A stretch of DNA of 64,000 nt from RUG12461 sp045657665 (GTDB lineage: Bacteria > Bacillota > Clostridia > Lachnospirales > Lachnospiraceae), in the NCBI GenBank assembly GCA_045657665.1, contig JAZOTN010000030.1, forward strand, positions 186,001 through 250,000. Reading direction: 5' to 3'. Shown here one piece after another: positions 9,220 through 17,707 of this stretch. Both the position numbers and the translations under genes were made by a program. Each line of letters begins with the position of its first letter. Position 1 is the stretch's first letter. The notes under the pieces were generated by a model. The model was given only the letters and a program-made list of their open reading frames with translations. It was not told the origin of the DNA and ran no database searches.

Positions 9220-9480
9220 ATGGAAAAGATTACTTTTACAGCTCCCGATACGGGGGAAACAGTTGATTTTTTTGTGCTGGAGCAAACAGTCGTATCCGGC
9301 AGGAGCTACCTGTTGGCGACGGAGGACGACAGCGAGGAAGCCGAAGGTTATATCCTCAGGAAAAACGAGGATGTGTCGGAATCAGTTTCAGAGTACGAAT
9401 TCGTAACGGATGAGGAAGAACTTCGCAGTATCGGAAAAGTTTTTGCGGAGCTTCTGGACGATACGGATGTAACGATATAA
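9220..9480 (+). CDS. DUF1292 domain protein (YrzB-like)
   Basis: 86 residues, acidic. The core, with ITFTAPDTGETVDFFVLEQT and a repeated beta pattern then YEFVTDEEELRSIGKVF, matches the DUF1292 family that follows ruvX in many Bacillota. The function is unknown. It starts 6 bases after the ruvX stop without an obvious ribosome site. It ends before an 81-base gap that leads into RNase J. Confidence 0.82.
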   Translation: MEKITFTAPDTGETVDFFVLEQTVVSGRSYLLATEDDSEEAEGYILRKNEDVSESVSEYEFVTDEEELRSIGKVFAELLDDTDVTI

Positions 9481-9496
9481 AGAACGGAAAAGAGGT

Positions 9497-9531
9497 CTGT
9501 TTCGCGCAAAGCCGGGAAACAGCTTCTGTTT
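9497..9531 (+). terminator. Weak hairpin between DUF1292 gene and RNase J
   Basis: CTGTTTC (9497-9503) can pair with GAAACAG (9516-9522), followed by a pyrimidine-rich stretch with broken T runs. Too weak for a confident terminator; it could attenuate or cap the upstream mRNA. Confidence 0.25.
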
Positions 9532-9561
9532 CTGTTTATCTTGACAAAAGGGAGGATTCAT

Positions 9562-11238
9562 TTGAGAAGAAAAAAGAATAAGGAACGGAAGCCGGGACTT
9601 CGTATCATACCCCTCGGGGGCCTCGAAGAGATCGGCATGAATATTACTGCCTTTGAATATGAAGACAGTATCATCGTGGTGGATTGCGGGCTTTCCTTTC
9701 CGGAGGACGAAATGTACGGGATCGATCTTGTGATCCCGGATATTACTTATCTGAAAAACAATATCGAAAAGATCAAAGGGTTTTTCATCACCCATGGACA
9801 CGAGGATCATATCGGAGCGATCCCTTATGTACTTCGCGAGATCAATGTTCCGATCTACGCGACAAAGCTGACGATGGGTATCATTGAGCACAAGCTCGAG
9901 GAACACCGGATGATGGATACCGTTAAGCGCAAGGTTGTGACCTATGGCCAGCACATCAATTCGGGGTGTTTCCGGATCGAGTTTATCAGGACGAATCACA
10001 GCATACAGGATGCGGCGGCGCTCGCAATCTATTCGCCTGTCGGGACAGTGGTGCACACCGGCGATTTCAAGATCGATTACACACCGGTGTTCGGAGATCC
10101 GATCGATCTGCAGAGGTTCGGTGAAATCGGAAAAAAGGGCGTGCTTGCCTTGATGTGCGACAGCACGAACGCAGAGAGAGAAGGCTTTACGCAGTCGGAG
10201 AAGTCTGTCGGAAGGGCGCTTGACGACATTTTTGCCGATCATAAGAAAAAACGCATTATCATTGCCACCTTTGCATCCAATGTAGACCGCGTGCAGCAGA
10301 TCATCAATACCGCTTATAAATACGGCCGCAAGGTTGTGGTGGAAGGGCGGTCGATGGTGAATATCATCGAGACCGCGACGAGGCTCGGTTACATCAAGGT
10401 GCCGGAGCATACGCTTGTGGATATCGACAGTATCCGCGATATTCCGGAAGCAAGGACTGTCCTTATCACGACCGGAAGTCAGGGCGAATCCATGGCAGCG
10501 CTTTCCCGTATGGCGAGCGGCATGCACAAAAAGGTACAGATCAAGCCCACTGACCTGATCGTCTTTTCCTCGCATCCGATCCCTGGAAATGAAAAAGCGG
10601 TGAACAACATCATCAATGAGCTGTTCATGAAGGGCGCGGAGGTGATCTTTCAGGATGTACATGTTTCGGGACATGCGTGCAGCGAGGACATCAAGCTGAT
10701 CTATTCACTCGTCCGTCCGAAATATTCCGTGCCGGTGCACGGCGAATACAGGCATCTTATGGCACAGGCGACGATCGCCGAGGATATGGGGATTCCGAGA
10801 GATCATATCTTCATCCTCAAAACAGGAGATGTGCTGGAGCTTTCCGATGAAGATGCCGCGGTGGTCGATCACGTACCATGCGGAGAAGTCTTTGTCGATG
10901 GCCTCGGTGTCGGGGATGTCGGGAATGTAGTGCTGAAGGATCGACAGCATCTGGCGGAGGAAGGTGTCATCATTGTGGTGATGACACTGGAGAGCCAGAG
11001 CGGTCAGGTGCTTGCCGGGCCGGATATTATCTCCCGCGGATTTGTTTATGTGAGGGAGTCCGGTGATCTTCTGGAGGAAGCCAGAAAGACCATGAATGAG
11101 ACCATGAACCACGTACAGAGCAAAAATATCACGGACTGGGGAAGGATCAAGTCCGAGATCAAGGATGCCATGGGTGATTTTGTCTGGAGAGAGACAAAAC
11201 GTAAGCCGATGATCATCCCGGTCATTATGGAAGTATGA
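9562..11238 (+). CDS. rnj: Ribonuclease J
   Basis: Metallo-beta-lactamase/beta-CASP ribonuclease with endonuclease and 5'-3' exonuclease activity in RNA turnover and maturation. The zinc motif HGHEDH appears in FFITHGHEDHIGAIPYVL; HTGDFKIDYTP and the beta-CASP DSTNAEREGFT segment follow, and VFSSHPIPGNE and VPVHGEYRHL lie toward the C terminus. I place the start at TTG 9562 (558 residues) because GGGAGG at 9550-9555 is ideally spaced from it; the earlier TTG at 9541 has no such site. The basic start RRKKNKERKPG is common in this family. Confidence 0.93.
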   Translation: MRRKKNKERKPGLRIIPLGGLEEIGMNITAFEYEDSIIVVDCGLSFPEDEMYGIDLVIPDITYLKNNIEKIKGFFITHGHEDHIGAIPYVLREINVPIYATKLTMGIIEHKLEEHRMMDTVKRKVVTYGQHINSGCFRIEFIRTNHSIQDAAALAIYSPVGTVVHTGDFKIDYTPVFGDPIDLQRFGEIGKKGVLALMCDSTNAEREGFTQSEKSVGRALDDIFADHKKKRIIIATFASNVDRVQQIINTAYKYGRKVVVEGRSMVNIIETATRLGYIKVPEHTLVDIDSIRDIPEARTVLITTGSQGESMAALSRMASGMHKKVQIKPTDLIVFSSHPIPGNEKAVNNIINELFMKGAEVIFQDVHVSGHACSEDIKLIYSLVRPKYSVPVHGEYRHLMAQATIAEDMGIPRDHIFILKTGDVLELSDEDAAVVDHVPCGEVFVDGLGVGDVGNVVLKDRQHLAEEGVIIVVMTLESQSGQVLAGPDIISRGFVYVRESGDLLEEARKTMNETMNHVQSKNITDWGRIKSEIKDAMGDFVWRETKRKPMIIPVIMEV

Positions 11239-11699
11239 AAGCGAAAAAGATTGTTTTTCGGATCATCTATATAGCAGTCACCGTTCTGGCAGTGATCCTG
11301 ATCCTCATGTTTTTGATGTGGGTCGGGAGGCGCGGCTATGAATTCGGATATCGGGTATTTACGGAAACCTCCGCAGCAGAGCCACCGGGGAAAGACGTAG
11401 TTGTTCTTATCCGTTCCGATATGAGCAAGCGCGATGTTGCTGAAATGCTGGAAGAGAAGGGCCTCATCAAGGATCCTTTGCTGTTTCTGATCCAATACAG
11501 ACTTACGGATTTTGATAAGATCGAGCCCGGTACCTATACTCTGAACACCTCCATGAGTGTCCATGATATCGCTGCAGCGATGGAAGGAAGCGAAGAGGAA
11601 ACGGAAGAGGGAGAGACCGAGGGATCGGGTGAAGAGGACATGGACGGGGAGGAACCTGCAGATATGGAGGAGATGCTTCCCGGAGACGAAGAGACATGA
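11235..11699 (+). CDS. Short MltG/YceG-like membrane protein without catalytic domain
   Basis: 154 residues. One membrane helix (about 6-30), then a domain (about 52-112) containing VVVLIRSDMSKRDVAEMLEEKG and PGTYTLNTSMSVHDIAAAM, which matches the LysM-like N-terminal part of the endolytic transglycosylase MltG. The catalytic YceG domain, about 200 residues in full MltG, is missing. A very acidic Glu/Gly-rich tail follows instead. It overlaps the RNase J end by 4 bases and the next gene's start by 4 bases. It could bind glycan ends or regulate cell-wall enzymes; it cannot be a normal MltG. Confidence 0.72.
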   Translation: MKAKKIVFRIIYIAVTVLAVILILMFLMWVGRRGYEFGYRVFTETSAAEPPGKDVVVLIRSDMSKRDVAEMLEEKGLIKDPLLFLIQYRLTDFDKIEPGTYTLNTSMSVHDIAAAMEGSEEETEEGETEGSGEEDMDGEEPADMEEMLPGDEET

Positions 11700-12340
11700 C
11701 CGGCGAAGAACGGCTCAGCGTTTTTCTGGACTCAATCTCTCCGGCGCTTCCCGAATACCTGGAGGAGTTTGAGAGAGAGGCGAGGAACGAAGGCGTTCCC
11801 GTTATCCGAAAGGAAGCACAAAGATTCCTCCGCTTGCTGCTCGCAATCGTTCATCCGGAGAGGATCCTGGAGATCGGTACGGGGACCGGCTACTCCGCGG
11901 TATTCATGAAGGAATACTCTCCTTCACTGAAGGAGCTGATCACGATTGAGAACTATAAGCCACGGATCAAAGAGGCCGGGAAACGAATCCGGGAAATGGA
12001 TCCGGAGTCTGTGATCTCGCTCAGAGAGGGAGATGCCGAAGAAGTGATCAGAACTCTTTCCGATGAATGGTTTGATCTGGTTTTTCTGGATGCGGCAAAA
12101 GGACAGTATCCTGCGCTCCTGCCGGAGATAAAACGTGTCTTGAAAAAGGGAGCGGTGCTATATACGGATAATGTCCTGTTTCAGGACGAAGTTCTGGAAT
12201 CCAGATTTGTGGTAACGAGAAGAGACCGGACGATCCATAAAAGGATGCGGGAATTCCTGCGTGCTCTTATGGATGACGTAAACTTCCGGTCGACTGTTAT
12301 GGAGATCGCAGACGGTGTCGCGGTCAGTGTCAAACTATGA
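11696..12340 (+). CDS. trmR: tRNA 5-hydroxyuridine methyltransferase (TrmR-like O-methyltransferase)
   Basis: 214 residues, SAM-dependent O-methyltransferase of the COMT-like family. ILEIGTGTGYSAVFM is the SAM motif, ITIENYKPRIKEA motif II, and LVFLDAAKGQY the metal/catalytic region. In Bacillus subtilis the neighbour and homolog YrrM (TrmR) methylates 5-hydroxyuridine at tRNA position 34, next to the U32 proteins that make ho5U. The same pairing occurs here, with a 4-base overlap with the U32 gene, so this function is likely though not proven. Confidence 0.82.
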   Translation: MTGEERLSVFLDSISPALPEYLEEFEREARNEGVPVIRKEAQRFLRLLLAIVHPERILEIGTGTGYSAVFMKEYSPSLKELITIENYKPRIKEAGKRIREMDPESVISLREGDAEEVIRTLSDEWFDLVFLDAAKGQYPALLPEIKRVLKKGAVLYTDNVLFQDEVLESRFVVTRRDRTIHKRMREFLRALMDDVNFRSTVMEIADGVAVSVKL

Positions 12341-13584
12341 AAGTACCCGATAAAAAGCCGGAGCTTCTTCTTCCGGCAGGCAATATGGATGTCTTAAAGG
12401 CTGCGTTCCGGTATGGTGCGGATGCGGTATATCTCGGAGGGGAGGAGTTTTCGCTCCGTGCGAAGGCGGCAAATTTTTCAAAGGAAGAAATGCGCTGTGC
12501 GGTTTCTTATGCACATGAACGCGGGAAAAAGATCTATGTTACAGCGAATATCCTTGCACACGAGACGGATCTGCCGGGCGTGAGGGATTATTTTGAGGAA
12601 CTGGCAGCGGACATTCATCCGGATGCACTGATCATTTCCGATCCGGGGGTTTTTTCCATTGCAAAGGAAGTGTGTCCGGAGATTGAACTTCATATCAGTA
12701 CACAGGCAAACAACACCAATGCCGGCACGTACCGTTTTTGGGGAGAACTCGGAGCGAAACGTGTGGTATCCGCAAGAGAGCTCTCGATGGAGGAGATCGC
12801 ATCGATCCGGGAAGCAATCCCTGAGGAGATGGAAATCGAGACCTTTATCCACGGGGCGATGTGTATCTCCTATTCAGGACGGTGCCTCCTCAGCAATTAT
12901 CTGACGGGACGCGACGCCAATCAAGGGGAATGCACGCATCCCTGCCGCTGGAAGTATGCGGTGGTGGAAGAAACAAGACCGGGACAATACCTTCCGCTTG
13001 AGGAAACGGAGAGAGGTACTTTTCTCTTCAATTCAAGGGATCTATGTATGATCGACTATATTCCGGAACTGGTAAATGCCGGGATCAACAGCTTCAAGAT
13101 TGAGGGAAGGATGAAGACGGCGCTCTATGTTGCCACAACGGCAAGGGCTTACCGGAATGCCATTGATGATTATTTCATCTCGGAGGATCTTTACCGGTCG
13201 CATCTTCCCGTCTACAGGGAGGAACTCCTGCTCTGTACGCACAGGCCGTATGGCACGGGATTCTTCTTCGGAAAACCGGATGCGGATGGACAGATATACG
13301 GAGAGAGCAGCTATGACAAAGGTGCCGTATATCTCGGAATGATTGAGGAAGTCACGCCGGAAGGAGACTTCGTTCTGATCCAGAAGAATAAGTTTTCAGT
13401 CGGTGAGGCGGTTGAAGTCCTGAAATGCGATGGCAGAAATGAACGCGTCCTGGTGAAACGGATCCGTGATGAACAGGGGACGGACATGCAGGATGCTTCT
13501 CATGCGAAACAGCGGATCACCGTGACGTTTGAGGGAGACGCATCGGAGATCGGGGATGTTCTTAGAAAGAGATGCAGTGAATAA
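12337..13584 (+). CDS. trhP: U32 family protein, tRNA U34 hydroxylation (TrhP-like)
   Basis: 415 residues of peptidase family U32. N-terminal PELLLPAGNMDVLKAAFRYGADAVYLGG and the cysteine segment AMCISYSGRCLLSNYLTGRDANQGECTHPC (split here for reading: SGRCLLSNYLTGR, then GECTHPCRWKY) are diagnostic; FNSRDLCMIDYIPELV and FKIEGRMK follow. TrhP proteins act in prephenate-dependent 5-hydroxyuridine formation at tRNA U34. The overlap with trmR suggests both steps of one modification are co-translated. Older annotations call it a collagenase-like protease. Confidence 0.85.
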   Translation: MKVPDKKPELLLPAGNMDVLKAAFRYGADAVYLGGEEFSLRAKAANFSKEEMRCAVSYAHERGKKIYVTANILAHETDLPGVRDYFEELAADIHPDALIISDPGVFSIAKEVCPEIELHISTQANNTNAGTYRFWGELGAKRVVSARELSMEEIASIREAIPEEMEIETFIHGAMCISYSGRCLLSNYLTGRDANQGECTHPCRWKYAVVEETRPGQYLPLEETERGTFLFNSRDLCMIDYIPELVNAGINSFKIEGRMKTALYVATTARAYRNAIDDYFISEDLYRSHLPVYREELLLCTHRPYGTGFFFGKPDADGQIYGESSYDKGAVYLGMIEEVTPEGDFVLIQKNKFSVGEAVEVLKCDGRNERVLVKRIRDEQGTDMQDASHAKQRITVTFEGDASEIGDVLRKRCSE

Positions 13585-13623
13585 ATCCACCGGAACGGTT
13601 GTGGAATAAAAGGAGAGAAAGAC

Positions 13624-14685
13624 ATGGCGGAAAAGTATATTGCATATGTGGGAACGTATACACATGAGAACAGCGTTGGAATTCATCTTTATGACATGAA
13701 CCTGGATACCGGTGTCATGACGGAACGGAAGGTCGTGCCGATCAATAACCCGTCCGATCTGATCGTATCCAACAATAAAAAATATCTATATTCTATTGCT
13801 GATGAAGGTGTGGAAGCGTTCAAGATCCTCCCGGATGGTGATCTGGAGCCGATCAATAAGGCGTGGATTGGCGGGATGCGCGGGTGTTATGTCGAGACAG
13901 ATGAACAGGACAGGTTTCTCTTTGTCGGGGGATATCATGACGGACGCGTTACTATGATGCGGCTGAATACAGAAGACGGAAGCATCGAAGGAATTGCGGA
14001 CGGCATTTTCCATAAGGGCATGGGACGGAGCGTAGCTGCAAGGAATTTCCTTCCCCATGTGACCTGCGTTAAGATGAGCCCGGATCAGCAATTCCTTTGT
14101 GCGGTTGACAGCGGGATCGATCAGGTCAAGATTTATGAGCCGGATTTTGAAAAAGGGAAGCTGATCCTTGTGGATGCGCTGCGGCTTGATATGGAGTCGG
14201 GGCCGAGGATGATCCGTTTCAGCCGTGACGGAAAGTTTGCGTATGTGCTCTGTGAGATCACCAATACGGTTGAGGTATTCACCTATGAGTATGATGGGAA
14301 GCTTCCGGTGTTTGAAAAAGTACAGTCCGTGAAGTCTACGGCCGAAAAGGATGATCAGGGTGTTTGTGCTGCTTCCGGTATGGAGATCAGCCGCGACGGG
14401 GAGTATATGATCGTGACGAATGCCGGTATCAACTGCGCGACCGTATTCAAGATTGACAAGGAAAGCGGACAGCTCGTTCCGTTTGCAGAGAATTACATCA
14501 GCGGTGATTATCCGAAGGTGCTTTCCATTTATCCGAACAACAAGTTCTTCATGTGCCTGAATAACGATACGAATGAGATCACAACGTTCCGGATTGATTA
14601 CAATAATGCATACATTCTAATGGAGGCAAAACCGATCAAGATCAACCATCCGAACTGTGTGTATATTCATAAATACGAGGAATGA
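13624..14685 (+). CDS. Lactonase family beta-propeller (6-phosphogluconolactonase type)
   Basis: 353 residues built of repeated beta-propeller blades. Examples are YIAYVGTYTHENSVGIHLYD at the start, PHVTCVKMSPDQQFLCAVDSG and MIRFSRDGKFAYVLCEI. This is the YbhE/Pgl lactonase family; characterised members hydrolyse 6-phosphogluconolactone, but many have other lactone substrates. An AAGGAGAG ribosome site precedes the ATG. It overlaps the next gene region and probably forms a two-gene unit with the HAD phosphatase. Confidence 0.75.
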   Translation: MAEKYIAYVGTYTHENSVGIHLYDMNLDTGVMTERKVVPINNPSDLIVSNNKKYLYSIADEGVEAFKILPDGDLEPINKAWIGGMRGCYVETDEQDRFLFVGGYHDGRVTMMRLNTEDGSIEGIADGIFHKGMGRSVAARNFLPHVTCVKMSPDQQFLCAVDSGIDQVKIYEPDFEKGKLILVDALRLDMESGPRMIRFSRDGKFAYVLCEITNTVEVFTYEYDGKLPVFEKVQSVKSTAEKDDQGVCAASGMEISRDGEYMIVTNAGINCATVFKIDKESGQLVPFAENYISGDYPKVLSIYPNNKFFMCLNNDTNEITTFRIDYNNAYILMEAKPIKINHPNCVYIHKYEE

Positions 14686-14687
14686 CC

Positions 14688-15338
14688 ATGCGCGGTGCGA
14701 TTTTTGACATGGACGGGATCCTTTTCGATACGGAAAAGCTTTATCAGGAGACCTGGAGGGAGGTAGCCGCGGAGATGGGTGAAGCGCTTCCTTATGAATT
14801 TACGCTTGCGGTTTCCGGCGCGGCGAAGGATGCGGTCTTCAGGGCGATCCGGGAGTATTATCATACAGATGATCCGGAACGCGTGGCGGATGAAGTGTAT
14901 AGCCGGATGGCGCTCAAACAGGAATTGCCGCTTCCGATCAAGCCGGGTGTACCGGAGATCCTGAAGGCTTTTCGGGACAGGGGCGCCGGATTAGCTGTCG
15001 CCAGCAGTACTTACCACGAACAGGTGAAAAAGAATCTGGAGAGGAACGGTCTGCTTTCATATTTTGATGCCGTAGTGAGCGGTGATGAAGTGACGCGCAC
15101 AAAGCCGGATCCTGAGATATTCCTGAAAGCGGCAAAAAAGATCGGTGTGCTGCCTGAGGAATGCTATGTGTTTGAGGACAGTTTCAACGGTATCCGTGCG
15201 GCGCATGCAGCGAATAGCTGTGCGGTGATGGTTGTGGATCTTATGGAACCCGATGACGAGATCCGTTCTATTTCGGACTATGTTTTCCACAGTATGACCG
15301 AAGCGCATGAGAAGCTTGATTTTTTCAAGGAATTTTGA
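14688..15338 (+). CDS. HAD-superfamily hydrolase, beta-phosphoglucomutase-like
   Basis: 216 residues. GAIFDMDGILFDTE carries the nucleophile Asp and its partner Asp, AVASSTYHE is motif II, and RTKPDPEIFLKAA then CYVFEDSFNGIRAA supply the Lys and acidic motifs. This subgroup includes beta-phosphoglucomutase and small sugar-phosphate phosphatases; the substrate is not readable. I choose ATG 14688 because GAGG at 14677-14680 is 7 bases away; the ATG at 14682 is only 1 base from it. Confidence 0.82.
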   Translation: MRGAIFDMDGILFDTEKLYQETWREVAAEMGEALPYEFTLAVSGAAKDAVFRAIREYYHTDDPERVADEVYSRMALKQELPLPIKPGVPEILKAFRDRGAGLAVASSTYHEQVKKNLERNGLLSYFDAVVSGDEVTRTKPDPEIFLKAAKKIGVLPEECYVFEDSFNGIRAAHAANSCAVMVVDLMEPDDEIRSISDYVFHSMTEAHEKLDFFKEF

Positions 15339-15344
15339 TAAGAT
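15316..15344 (+). promoter_or_regulatory. Candidate promoter for tRNA-Arg(CCG)
   Basis: TTGATT (15316-15321) and TAAGAT (15339-15344), each 4 of 6 consensus with a 17-base spacer, in the end of the HAD gene. Predicted start near 15351, just before the tRNA at 15356. Confidence 0.4.
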
Positions 15345-15355
15345 GTGATTCGTAT

Positions 15356-15427
15356 GCAACCGTAGTCTAACGGATAGAACGCAGGACTCCGACTCCTGTA
15401 ATGTGGGTTCGATTCCCGCCGGTTGCA
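15356..15427 (+). tRNA. tRNA-Arg (anticodon CCG)
   Basis: 72-nt cloverleaf. Acceptor GCAACCG pairs with CGGTTGC; the anticodon stem CAGGA/TCCTG encloses loop CTCCGAC, giving anticodon CCG (reads CGG). The T arm contains GGTTCGATTCC. The 3' CCA is not encoded, so it must be added after transcription. The palindromic repeat begins 22 bases downstream. Confidence 0.95.
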
Positions 15428-15449
15428 GTTTTTGATTTTTTGGAGGGAA

Positions 15450-15582
15450 TGTCGCATTAGCGACATGCGGCAGAGCCGCATGTGCGATTTGCACAGAAGT
15501 TCGGCCGGACGTGCTAGCGCGTCCGCGCGAACCTTTGTGCAAATTCCGCATGGCACGTACGTGCCATGTGACTAATGCGACA
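15450..15582 (+). repeat. Clover-leaf palindromic repeat, copy A
   Basis: 133-nt element that folds on itself. A perfect 11-bp outer stem (TGTCGCATTAG 15450-15460 with CTAATGCGACA 15572-15582) encloses three hairpins. Hairpin 1 pairs 15463-15471 with 15475-15483 (9 bp). The central arm pairs ATTTGCACA 15487-15495 with 15536-15544, then continues through GTTCG/CGAAC to the near-palindrome GGACGTGCTAGCGCGTCC. Hairpin 3 is a perfect palindrome at 15549-15568. A second copy in opposite orientation lies at 49312-49451. No ORF in it looks real. Confidence 0.93.
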
Positions 15583-15623
15583 GCATACTTATGACTTTCA
15601 CCGCATGATTTCGGAGGATATTT

Positions 15624-16922
15624 ATGAATGGAAATAAAATCGTTACTGCCATCAAGGTGATATTAAAGCACTATGGGCGGTACATCTGCGCAGCGGCGCT
15701 CTTTGTTGTTTTGGTACTCCTTGTTGTAAAGTTTGTCTCACCGGAGAATACCTCTGCTGCTTCAAGCAAGAATGCCCCCGATGTAAAGACGTCGGGAAAT
15801 AACGGCGGGGAATCCTACAGCGTTGATTCTGACCAGAAGATCAATGAACTGATCGGTAAATATTATACTTACTATGCCAATTCCGACATCACAGGGCTTG
15901 AAACCGTTGCGAAGCCAATCAGCGACAGTGAGAAAAGCTTTATTCAGATGTACACTTCGTATGTAGACAGCTATGAGAATCTTGCATGCTACACAAAGCA
16001 GGGGCTCTCGGAAGGTGACCGCCTCGTGAGCGTTTATCTGGAGATCAAATTCGACGGTGTTGACACACTGGCTCCGGGACTTGATTTCTTCTATGTACAG
16101 ACGGACGAGAACGGAGAATACTATATCAACAATCTTTACAGTCAGTACAATTCCCTGACGCATGAGCAGCCTACGGATCCTGCAATTGACGCGCTGATCG
16201 AATCTTTTGAATCCCAGGATGATGTTGTGGCACTTCAGAATGACGTACAGGCTCAGTATGAAGCTGCAATCAACTCGGATGAAAACCTGAACCGTCTTGT
16301 AAACACCGAGATCAAGGATGCCTATGCCACCTGGGCACAGGCGCTCAATCAGACAGCGGAAGCCGAGGAGGCTCCTGCCGAAACAGAAACGGAAACAGAG
16401 GAAGAAGGTGTTGTGGACACTACGCTGATCCTTGTCACCACAAGCAGGGTGAATGTCAGAGACGGCGCAGATACCGGAGCAAACCTTCTGGATACCATTG
16501 ATGAAGGAACAGAGGTTGCACTCGTTCAGGATAATGGAAACGGATGGTACAACGTGATCTACGGCGGAGGTAAGAGCGGTTATATTCTGAGTGATTACCT
16601 GAAGCTGAAGGATGACGGTTCACCGGATGCGGCGGCTCCGGCTGCGGATACGACAACGACAACGACAGACACGACCGGGAATGAAGAGACAACGACAACG
16701 GATACGCCTCCGGCTGCAACCACCGGAGGAGGCCCTTCCAAGGGAACGCTCACAGTGAGCGATACACTCAATATCCGGTCGGATGCAAGTCAGGATGCAA
16801 GCAAGGTCGGAACGGTCTATGCGGGTGAGCAGGTGACGGTGGTCGAAAATCTCGATTCCGGCTGGACCAAGGTGGAATGGAACGGAAAGACAGGATTTAT
16901 TCGGACGGATCTGTTGCAGTGA
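15624..16922 (+). CDS. Membrane-anchored protein with two bacterial SH3 domains
   Basis: 432 residues. One membrane helix (about 18-40) is followed by a long extracellular region (about 70-250) of unknown fold. A first SH3b domain (about 272-325, with SRVNVRDGADTGANLLDTI) is followed by a Thr/Ala/Pro linker rich in TTTTT runs and a second SH3b domain at the C terminus (TLNIRSDASQDASKVGTVY). Such domains often bind peptidoglycan, but no catalytic domain is visible, so it may be a wall-binding or structural surface protein. GGAGG precedes the ATG. A strong terminator ends the unit. Confidence 0.75.
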   Translation: MNGNKIVTAIKVILKHYGRYICAAALFVVLVLLVVKFVSPENTSAASSKNAPDVKTSGNNGGESYSVDSDQKINELIGKYYTYYANSDITGLETVAKPISDSEKSFIQMYTSYVDSYENLACYTKQGLSEGDRLVSVYLEIKFDGVDTLAPGLDFFYVQTDENGEYYINNLYSQYNSLTHEQPTDPAIDALIESFESQDDVVALQNDVQAQYEAAINSDENLNRLVNTEIKDAYATWAQALNQTAEAEEAPAETETETEEEGVVDTTLILVTTSRVNVRDGADTGANLLDTIDEGTEVALVQDNGNGWYNVIYGGGKSGYILSDYLKLKDDGSPDAAAPAADTTTTTTDTTGNEETTTTDTPPAATTGGGPSKGTLTVSDTLNIRSDASQDASKVGTVYAGEQVTVVENLDSGWTKVEWNGKTGFIRTDLLQ

Positions 16923-16933
16923 TGATCAGAGGT

Positions 16934-16960
16934 GGGGGCGGATACGCCCCCGCTTTTCTT
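16934..16960 (+). terminator. Terminator after the SH3-domain gene
   Basis: Stem GGGGGCG (16934-16940) with CGCCCCC (16945-16951), loop GATA, then TTTTCTT. Confidence 0.88.
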
Positions 16961-16990
16961 CATATCATGGAGAGATAATGCATTAATGCC

Positions 16991-17707
16991 ATGCGAATCA
17001 ACCGATATTTAAGTTCGGCCGGAGTATGCTCCAGAAGGGAAGCAGACCGGCTAATAGATTCAGGACGTATTACGATCAACGGAAAGACCGCTCTGATAGG
17101 AACGGACGTTTCGGACGGGGATAAAGTCTGCTTTGACGGGAATGCAGTAAGACCCGTCGAAAGGAAAGTGGTACTTGCGTATTATAAACCGGTCGGGATT
17201 GTCGTGACGGAAGACAAAAGAGAACCGGATAACATCATCGATGCGATCCGCTATCCGAGACGTGTGACTTATCTCGGGCGGCTCGATAAGGACTCCGAGG
17301 GACTCATTCTCCTTTCGGATGACGGAGATCTGAATCAGTCGCTGATGAAGGGGAAAAATGAGCATGAGAAGGAATATGTCGTAAGGGTGGATCACGGAAT
17401 CACAAGTGATTTTCTGGAGGCTATGCGAAACGGCGTTTACCTTCCCGAGCTGGATACAGCGACGAGAAAATGCAGGGTGAATAAACTAACGGATGATTCG
17501 TTTTCGATCATTCTGACACAGGGCTTAAACCGTCAGATCAGAAGGATGTGCAAAGAACTGGGCTACAGAGTTATCCGCCTGAAAAGAATCCGGATCGAAA
17601 ATATTCTTCTTGGCGAAATGAAACCTGGAGAGTTGCGCGAACTTACGGAAGAGGAAGAGAAAAGGCTTCGTGAGAGCCTGACGCTAAAGGAAACAGACCA
17701 TGAGTGA
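16991..17707 (+). CDS. rRNA pseudouridine synthase, RsuA/RluF type
   Basis: 238 residues. An S4 RNA-binding domain lies at about 1-50 (MRINRYLSSAGVCSRREADR), followed by the catalytic domain with YLGRLDKDSEGLILLSDDG, where the first Asp is the catalytic residue. LTQGLNRQIRRMCKELGYRV is the C-terminal signature. It resembles RluF, which modifies 23S rRNA near U2604, but RsuA and RluB relatives look similar. It overlaps ligA by 8 bases, so these two are probably co-transcribed. Confidence 0.85.
   Translation: MRINRYLSSAGVCSRREADRLIDSGRITINGKTALIGTDVSDGDKVCFDGNAVRPVERKVVLAYYKPVGIVVTEDKREPDNIIDAIRYPRRVTYLGRLDKDSEGLILLSDDGDLNQSLMKGKNEHEKEYVVRVDHGITSDFLEAMRNGVYLPELDTATRKCRVNKLTDDSFSIILTQGLNRQIRRMCKELGYRVIRLKRIRIENILLGEMKPGELRELTEEEEKRLRESLTLKETDHE

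Noticed and set aside
9541..9561. TTGACA at 9541 as promoter or start codon of RNase J
   Set aside because: It overlaps the ribosome site region and has no -10 upstream of the gene; the TTG at 9562 fits better as start.
9388..10674. 428-codon open frame on the minus strand opposite RNase J
   Set aside because: Shadow of rnj; composition unlike a protein, no ribosome site and no family match, while the plus-strand frame has full RNase J motifs.
15057..15551. Minus-strand frame across the HAD gene, tRNA-Arg and repeat copy A
   Set aside because: Crosses a tRNA and the palindrome and is antisense to a clear gene; not a real protein.
16645..16705. ACGACA-type short repeats suggesting a satellite
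   Set aside because: They encode the Thr-rich linker of the SH3-domain protein in frame.
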